Assembly (NCBI GenBank): GCA_009840545.1
Contig: VXNM01000008.1
Coordinates: 254,339-318,338 of the forward strand
DNA length: 64,000 nucleotides
Origin: Gammaproteobacteria bacterium
GTDB lineage: Bacteria; Pseudomonadota; Gammaproteobacteria; Pseudomonadales; Azotimanducaceae
Direction: 5' to 3'
The position numbers were made by a program, and so were the translations under genes. How positions within the stretch are numbered: position 1 is the first letter of the stretch; each line of letters starts with the position of its first letter. The notes under the pieces were generated by a model. It was given only the letters and a program-made list of their open reading frames with translations, had not been told where the DNA came from and made no database searches. Below are positions 18,211 through 27,500 of this stretch, piece after piece.

Positions 18211-18368
18211 TTAGTGCGGCCTTAGCTCGTTGATTGACCCATGAAGGGATGTCCAGAACGTCTTCGTTCTGTGGGGTGGATTGAGTTTGACTTCACTATA
18301 AATCTTAAGGTAGCACTCATGGCCCTGCGTCAAATTCGTGGCGACATTCAGTTCTGCCAGTAATTGGC

Positions 18369-18453
18369 GCGTACATTGGCAAAGTACGCCCGACCACTAC
18401 AAATCAAGCCAATTGGCTAATCAGTTTAACGCTAGTGGTTAAAGCTGATTTGC
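18369..18453. promoter_or_regulatory. Two dyad elements upstream of the polyketide synthase gene
   Basis: In the 347-base gap between the SulP and synthase genes, a 6-base inverted repeat GCGTAC/GTACGC (18369-18389, 9-base spacer) is followed by a long imperfect dyad at 18415-18453. The latter has inner arms AATCAGTTTAAC and GTTAAAGCTGATT (one bulged G) that extend outward to GGC/GCC with one mismatch. Its centre is about 125 bases before the start codon. A TATACAAT stretch at 18520-18527 could be a -10 element. The dyads are candidate operators or an RNA hairpin. The rest of the gap holds nothing recognisable. Confidence 0.45.
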
Positions 18454-18557
18454 CTGCAGCTCTACAGGTGCTCTTTCCTATCACATCGTCTGCCACAAAG
18501 CGAGATGCGTTTACCCGACTATACAATTTAATTCAGGAACCGCTGTAGGCAAATGCA

Positions 18558-21500
18558 ATGGCCGAGGTAACACGCGAACAAAACGATGGTCGCCCATCAT
18601 CCGCAACCTCTGAGCGACTCGACGACACAGAAAGTCGATCGATTTCCATCTCACAGGACTCAGCAAACTCGCGGATTGCCATTGTTGGAATGGCATGTCG
18701 GTTTCCTGGTGCTCCAGACCTAGCAACATTTTGGGAAAAGCTTGTAACTGGCACAAAATGCGTCGTCGAGTGTCCCCCCGGAGTTCGCGAGGGACGAGTC
18801 GGTGACTTGTACGACAACACTTCGACAATTCCTAGTGCCTGCCGCTACGGCGCGTTTCTGACAGACATCGATCAGTTCGACGCTGAGTTTTTCAGGATCT
18901 CTCCTTCCGAGGCGGAATTTCTCGATCCACAGCAACGAATGATGCTCGAAACGAGTTGGCGCGCTTTGGAAAATGCAAATATTGATCCGGAGCAACTACG
19001 CGGCTCTTCGGCGTCCGTCTACGCAGGGATGAGCAATAACGACTATCGATATCTGATTCTCGGTGGCGCGGACACATCACAGCCTGCAGCTAGTCTCTAC
19101 ACGATCACGGGCACCTCGCTAAATACTGCAATCGGTCGAGTTTCCTTCGCGCTGGGATTTGAAGGACCGGCAATGACCGTCGATACCGCATGCTCTTCGT
19201 CCCTAGTCGCGATGCATCAGGCAACAACCGCACTTCAGCTTGGAGAAACCGACATTGCACTAGCTGGCGGAGTTCAGCTCATTTTGTCGGGCAAACTCAC
19301 AGAACTTCGAGCGAACGCAGGAATGCTCTCTCCAGATGGCACCTGCAAGACTTTCGACGAGTCCGCAAACGGCTATGTGCGAGGCGAGGGATGCGGAATC
19401 ATCGTATTGAAACGGCTTGAGGACGCACAACGCGATGGCGACCACATCTGGGCAGAGGTTGCAGCAACGGCCATTAATCAAGATGGAACTAGCGACGGAT
19501 TGACGGTTCCTCGCGGAAGCGCGCAGAAAGCAGTGATAGTAGCCGCTCTCGATCAAGCCGAAATCCAGCCTCTAGAAGTGGATTACTTGGAAGCCCACGG
19601 AACCGGAACGCCCGTCGGAGACCCGATAGAAATCAATGCAGCTGCAGAAATCTACGGCGCAGGAAGAAGTGCAAACCAGCCACTCCTAATAGGTTCGGTA
19701 AAGACAAACATCGGTCACCTCGAGCCTGCGGCGGGGGTTGCCGGTGTCATAAAGGCCGCCATGGCAATCAGGTTTGGCCACATTCCCAAACACCTGAATT
19801 TTGAGAATCCCAGTTCAGAAATTGCATGGGATAGTTTGCCTGTCAAGGTCGTGAGCGAAGCCATGCCTTGGCCGCAAAAGGACGTCTCTGAACGCTTAGC
19901 GGGCATCAACTCCTTTGGGTTCTCAGGGACCAACGCTCATGTCCTCTTGAGAGGATGTGGTGAATTTACCCCGCTGCAGGACACGATTGATGGGTTCAAC
20001 ACAATCAACGGGCCGGCACATCGAGTAGCAGGTCTGTGCTCTCGCGAAGAAATGTCTGAAGAAGTGTCATTGCAGCCACCCACTCGGCACAAACGTCTTC
20101 TACCGCTATCCGCCAAATCGACCACACCACTTGAAGAAATTGCCAACGAATACGCAAATTGGCTAGAAGCTCAAGAGGCGAAACAGTCAGAGACCCCTTC
20201 TGATTCGACATCCTTCCTATCTGATTTCTGTTGGACTGCAAGTATTGGCAGAAGTCACTTCAACTACCGAAAGGCTCTGTTAGTCGATTCGAGTGAACTC
20301 TCTACCGAAGAACTTCGCCAATCAATTACCTCTGAATCAGTTGAGCCGTGCTCTGCCCCAGCAATGATCGCCTTCGCATACACGGGTCAGGGCAGCCAGT
20401 GGGCTGGCATGGGTGAAGCACTCTACAAGAGCGAACCAGTTTTCCGGCACACAATTGACCAATGCGAAGAGGTCATTCAGAGCGAACGGAGTGCCTCATT
20501 AATTGACCGGCTCTTTGGCGCCCCTGGCACTGAGAAAGACTTGGAAGATCCTACTTGGGTTCAACCTTGCATCTATGCAATAGAGTGTGCACTGACAGAC
20601 TTGTGGTGCAGCTTGGGAGTGATGCCCCACGTGGTACTTGGACACAGTCTTGGAGAAATTGCTGCGTCTCGTACAGCGGGGGTATTCAGTCTTGAGGACG
20701 GTTGCAGATTCGCTTCTGCTCGCGGCCGGCTCATGAGTGCACTGCCAGGCCCTGGAGCGATGGCGGCAGTGTTTGTGACCGAGGACGAAGCGACACAAGC
20801 TCTAGCCAAATACAACGAAGAACTCAATGGTGTCGGAATCAGCATCGCCGCGCTAAATGGCGCACACCAGGTGTTGAGTGGCTATGCCCATGAAATCGAG
20901 CCATTGCTCGCACAGTTCGAACAGCAGGATGTAAGAGTTCGTCGCCTCAAGAAAAGCCCTGCCTATCACAGCGCATTGGTCGAGCCTATTCTCGATGAGC
21001 TTGCCCAAGCCGTGGACCGGTTGGAAATTGGCGTACCCACTATCTCGCTGATAAGCAATTTGACAGGGGAATTAGTAACTGAAGGCATCCGCCTAGACAG
21101 CGGCTACTGGCGCCGTCATGCGCGACAGGGGGTCGCATACCGTCGTGGCGTATCTACCCTTGCTTCCCTCGGCGTCGATACAGTGCTCGAAATTGGTCCT
21201 AATGCGGTTTTGGGGCCCATGACACAACTTTCGTGGCCAGACGAGAACGAATTGCCCACTATCTTGGCCAGCCTTCGAATGCCTCGAGACGATCGGCCGG
21301 AGATTCCCCCAGACGGCGGGTTCTTGAATTGCGTTGCGGAAGCATACGAAAGAGGCCTTGACATTGCATTCCAAGGTCTCTTTGCTGGTGAGGAGCGTCG
21401 CAAACTCAACATTCCGGGCTACGTATTCCAACACCGCAGACATTGGGTGCAGACCTCGAAACGTCGATCTGCTAGCGCAGGACATCCTCTGTTGGGGTCC

Positions 21501-24500
21501 CGACATGAATCTCCCCGTGGCGAGACTTTCTACGAAACAGAACTATCCACTAGTGATCCCAGCTGGCTAAACGACCATCGAGCATTCGGCCAGGTCTTGG
21601 TGCCGGGTGCGTTCTACGGGTCGATGGGAATCGCTTGCCTAGATGAGCTCAATGGGGCGGTTCTCGACGAGCTTCAGCTACATAGTCCAATGGTGTTCAA
21701 AGACCCTTCCGGAGAGGAAGACGATCATGTTCGACAGGTGCAACTGGTGCTTCAAGGTCCCGATAGTGGTTCGAGAGAGTTTGAAGTGTTCAGCAAAGAC
21801 ATGTCTGACGAGAAGTGGACTCTTCACGCTACGGGGCAGATAGCCAGAAACTCGGAGCAGTTAGAAACTCCCAAATATCAAGATCTTAGCGAGCTTACCT
21901 CAAGTTTGAACATACAAGATTTGGTCGAGTATTACAAACAAAAGGCTGCAACGAATATTCAATTGGGCCCGCCTTTTCAAAACTTGAAGAGTCTCTGGGT
22001 CGGAGATGGAGAAGCAGTCGCGGAAATTAGCCTTTCCGAGGACGACCACATCAAGGGGATTGACCTGCAGCCTCTGGTTCTTGATGCCTGTTTCCAGGTC
22101 TTTTCTGCAGCACGTCAATCGACCGGAGTCGGTGACGGTGCCACGTATATTCCATTCGGCTGGGAACGTCTTGCACTCTCCGCGCGGATTGGTTCAATCC
22201 TTGTTTGCCACGCTCGTATGAACGACCTTGTAGACGGCGACTCTACACCAGACTCTCAAGTTCCCGAGGCATTGACGGGCGATCTATGGATGTACGACCG
22301 ATCTGGCCGGCAACTGGGAAGCTTGACCGGATTCACAGTCAAACGAGCAACGCGTTCGTCATTCCTCTCTGCCGTCGAGGATCCTACAGATCTTGTCTAT
22401 GAAACTGTTTGGAGAAACATCGACCATCCGTCGACGTCGCGTCGCGAGCATCCCCTAGCAGAACTTAATGACCTCCAATCGAACATTGAGCCGTTCTTTA
22501 GTTACCTCCGGTCGCAAGGGGTTACTCCCGAAGATCGATACTCGCTGCTCCGAGATCTCGAGAAACTTGCCCACTCGTGGGTAATTGCGGCGTTTGACAA
22601 TCACGGGTTGGATAGGGTCAAGGGAAAGGAGCTCCTCGCAGAAGAGCTCATGGTTCAAATGGGCATTCTTCCCATTCACAAGAATTTGATGAACCGAATT
22701 CTCCAAATGATGGTGGAAGCAAAGGTGCTCGCCGCGTCATCGGATGGAGTCTTCACTGTCTCCCTGGGTGTCGAAGATGATCTGCCCAGGGGAATTGCCC
22801 CACCAGAAACGCTTTTCAACGAACTTCAAGAAAAACATCCACATGGTCAGTATGAACTGACACTCCTCAATCGATTCGGATCAAACTTCTTTGACCTATT
22901 GACAGGCAACGCAGACCCGCTTGCCCTGCTCTTCGAGGAAGATTCTTCGGGAGCTGCAGACTTCTACAAGACGGCACCAGTGTCTGTTGCGGGAAATCGG
23001 TTGCTTGGCGACGTAATCGACCGCTTGCTGCTCGAAGTTCCGGAAGACCGCCTGTTACGCGTATTGGAAGTCGGTGCGGGTACGGGGGCAACAACAGAGA
23101 TCGTCTTTTCTGAGGTGGAATCGAGAAATCTTGAGTACACCTATACCGATATTTCTGCCGGATTCTTCAGCGAAGCCGAGAGAAACTTCGAAGGCAACGG
23201 CATAGACATCGAATATCGTGCGCTCGACATCGAGAAAGACCCCGCATCACAGGGATTTGGTGAGAGCCACTACGACATAGTAATTGCGGCCAATGTGCTT
23301 CATGCCACGCAAAACCTTTTTGATACATTGACCAACTGCCGACGATTATTGGTCCCTGGAGGCGTCCTTATAGCTCTCGAGTCGCTTCGCGGTCGGGCAT
23401 GGCAGGATCTGACGTTTGGTTTCCTCGACGGATGGTGGCGCTTCAACGATTCCTATCGAAAGAACCATGCTTTGGCGAGTCCCGACATATGGTGTAAAGC
23501 CCTTGAGGACGCTGGATATGTCGACTCGCATGTATTTGGCGGCGAGACGCTGACAGAAGACTCTGGTCCGTTAGGTTCTGGAACAGTTGTGGCGTTTGCG
23601 CCAGAACAGACATCGCTGCAATCAGGTACATGGATCATTGAATCGGATTCCGGCGGTCTGGGAAATATCCTTCGGCAAGAGCTCATTTCGCTTGGCCAAA
23701 GTGTCATCAACACCAAGTTCGAGAAGAGCGATGACGAATCCGACGCAACAGCGAGCGCACCGTGTGGCCACAGTGAACTGGTTGAGATTCTGAGCGAACT
23801 TCGTGAAGAAGAGCCTCTTCGCGGGGTCATTCACCTATCTGCTTTGGATGGGAATGGAGTCGGCGCATCGACCGAACAAATGGCTACGGATGTAAAAAAT
23901 GCAACGGAGAGCGCACTCAGTCTTACTCAGGTGCTCATGGATTCCGGATTACGCCCATCTAACGGAACATGGTTCGTCACTAAAGGTGCACAAGTACTGG
24001 AGTGCGAGCAATCGGGTGAACTTGCTGGATCGGCACTCTGGGGCTTTGGCAAAGTGGCCGGACTTGAGTCGTCAATCTTGGGTGTGCGCATGTTCGACTT
24101 GGACCCAGACAACAACTCAGTCAACAACCTGATCGACGAAATGCTGACTCCGAGCGAAGACGATCATGTTGCTATTCGAAGGAATACGAGGTATGTCGCT
24201 CGCCTTGTGAGAGCAAGCGAAAGCGAAACCCGCATCCAAATCCCCGAGGAACCAGATTGGATTATGGCTTCCGGGCGAGATGGGTCGCTGGCAAACGTGC
24301 AAACGGTCCGACTGGAAAAAGAACCTCTCCAATCTAGAGAAGTGAGAGTTCACGTCGCCACGACTGGACTGAACTTCTCCGATGTGCTTGTTGCGCTTGG
24401 TGCCCAAGTCCCGAACGCGTCTCTAGGCCTTGAATTCGCTGGCTTCGTGACGGAGCTAGGGGCAGATGTCAATGAGTTTACCGTTGGACAGCGAGTGGTC

Positions 24501-27500
24501 GGTATGGGGTTTGGCACCTTTGGACCAGAGGTTGCCACGCATGCGGACTTGCTAACGGAAGCTCCCGACAGTCTGACTCTAAACCAGTTGGCGACGCTGC
24601 CTATCGTCTTCGCCACCGCGGGAATCGCTTTCGAGCTCGCGAAGCTCAAAGCGGGAGATCGAGTATTAGTTCACGCCGCGGCAGGTGGAGTTGGCTTGGC
24701 AGCCATTCAGCTTGTTCAAGCTGCGGGAGCGGAAGTGTTTGCGACCGCGAGCAATCTCAAGCAGGGATTCTTGAAGTCCCTCGGCATCGAGCATGTGTTT
24801 GATAGTCGAAATCTGGACTTCAGCAGTGAGATCCTTGAGGCGACAGAGAATGAGGGTGTTGACATTGTTCTAAACAGTTTGACCAGTGAAGGATTCATTG
24901 AGGCGAGCTTGGCCTGTCTCAAACCCAACGGTAGATTCATAGAAATTGGACGCCTCAATATCTTGACCCCAGAGGAAATGGCTCAGACTCGACCTGACGT
25001 CGACTATCACATTCTCTCACTCGATGAACTAAAGCGCGAGAAACCCGAGCAAGTCGGACAGTCATTTCGCAAATTGATAAGTCGCTTTGGCTCTGGCGAA
25101 TTGATGCCATTACGGCACAGCAAGTGGCCAATGGCGGAAATCGGCGATGCTCTCCAATACATGGGTTCGGCTCGTCATATTGGAAAGCTTGTGCTGGCAA
25201 TGCCTGCGCTTGCACAGGGACAACTTAGAGCCGACCGCACCTATTTGGTCACTGGCGGGTTTGGTGGCATAGGATGCGCGGTAGCGAATTGGCTGGCTGA
25301 ACGAGGGGCTAGGAACATTGTTCTCAATGGACGACGCGACCCTGATCCCGATGCCGTACAAACCATTAATGAACTGTGCGAGAGAGGTATACGAGTAGAA
25401 ACTCAGATCGCCGATGTAACTGACGCGTCGCGCATGGATGCGATGCTCAACTACATTGAGAACGAAATGCCTGTGCTTGGAGGCGTAGTTCACAGTGTCG
25501 GCGTTCTGTCTGACGGCTCAATCACAAACCAGACGTGGCAGCGCTTTGAAGAGGTCCTGTGGCCCAAGATCCTTGGGGCATGGCACTTGCATCAAGCTAC
25601 TAAGCATCTCGACCTAGACCTCTTCGTGCTCTTTTCCAGCGCCACCGGTGTACTTGGAAACGCAGGACAGGCCAATCATGCCAGTGCGAATGCGTTCCTC
25701 GATCAACTGGCAGCTCACCGGCGCTCCGTGGGGCTCTGTGGACAGTCAATTGCTTGGGGCGCGTGGTCCGAGATAGGCGAAGCTGCAGAACACAGAGAAC
25801 GGATCGCATCCCAACTGCAATCGTCGGGAACAGAATGGATTTCTCCGGATTTGGGAATACGAACTCTTGACTACCTTGTATCGCATGACCTAAAGAATCC
25901 TGCGGCCATGTCGGTGGATTGGGATGTGTTGGAACAGAGTTTTGACATCCCACCTGCATTTTTGAAGGAATTGCTTGCCAGCGACGAGGATGCCGATGAA
26001 TCGCGATCTGAGGTCATTAGTCTCGATGTCGGCGAGCTGCGCAACGCCGAAAGTGAAGACCGAATCGAAGTTCTGATGTCGTACATTCAGAAGCAACTTC
26101 AATCGATATTGCGTCTAGCAGCCCTGCCCTCGTCCACCGTGGGATTCTTCGATCTAGGCATGGACTCCCTCATGGCAGTCGAATTGCGCAATCGACTTCT
26201 TCGGGTATTCGAAGGAGAAATTTCGGTTTCCCGCACAGCCGTCTTCGACTATCCCAATGTGGAAGCTCTCGCGACGCATCTTTCCGACGAGCTTGGACAA
26301 AGCGGCGGAGCAGAGAGGTTGGAAAGCATGGCCAGTGCCACTGCGATTTCCTCGAGTACCGGCAAAATTGCCGTAATTGGATTGGCATGTAGATTCCCAG
26401 GCGCGAACCACTACATCGATTTCTGGAGGAACCTCGAGTCCGGAGCAAATGGGATTGCGACCAATCGTGGCGAAAACGCAAGATGGAAGGGAGTCGTCGG
26501 CGATAGCGCTGCCAAGGACTCGTACCTCAGGTATGGAGGCTTTGTAGACGGACTCGACGAATTCGATGCTCCGTTCTTCCGAATCCGACCCATCGAAGCT
26601 AGAAGCATGGATCCTCGTCAAAGGATGCTGCTCGAAACATGCTGGGAAGCCATAGAGAGTGCTGGAATCGATCCTGAGTCATTGCGTGGGCAAAGGGTGG
26701 GCGTCTACTTTGGATTGGGAGCAAGCGAATATAGGGACATAGTGAACGCCAGTGGACTCGAGGACAGCTACTTGGGCACATCCTCCGGCATGACTACCGG
26801 ACGAATCTCGTATGTGTTCGGGTTTATGGGTCCAGCCATGTCTTTCGACCTAGCATGTGCATCTTCACTTGTTTCCATCCACGAGGGAATTAAAGCTCTG
26901 CAAACTGGCGAGATCGACCTTGCGCTCGTGGGAGGCGCAAACGCAATTCTTTCGCAATCAATCATGCGTTTCCATCGAGAACTGGGAATGTTGGCACCCG
27001 ACGGCAAATGCTTGCCATTCGACGAAAAGGCCGAAGGATACGTTCGGGGCGAGGGTTGCGGCGCATTGCTGCTCAAACGTGTCGACGAGGCTCAGCGGGA
27101 CGGTGACCCCATTTGGTCCACGTTATTGGGTTCCGCAGTGAACCAAAACGGTGCAAGTGCGGGAATGACAGTTCCGAATGGACCCGCGCAGGAGCAGCTC
27201 ATTCGCGACGCAGTCGCGCGCTCGGGCATTGAATCAACCGATATCGACTATCTCGAGGCGCACGCCACCGGACTGTCGCTTAGCGATCCCATCGAGATTT
27301 CAGCCGCATCCTCCATCTACGCCGGGCAAAATGGCCGACAGCGCTCTCTCTTGCTTGGTTCAGTGAAGAGCAACATTGGCCACTTGGAATGGGCAGCGGG
27401 AGTAGCTGGAATCATGAAGCTCATTCTCGCAATGGCACAAAGAAAGATCCCGGCACAGTTACACCTTAAGCAACCAAGTGCTCAGATCGAATGGAATGAT

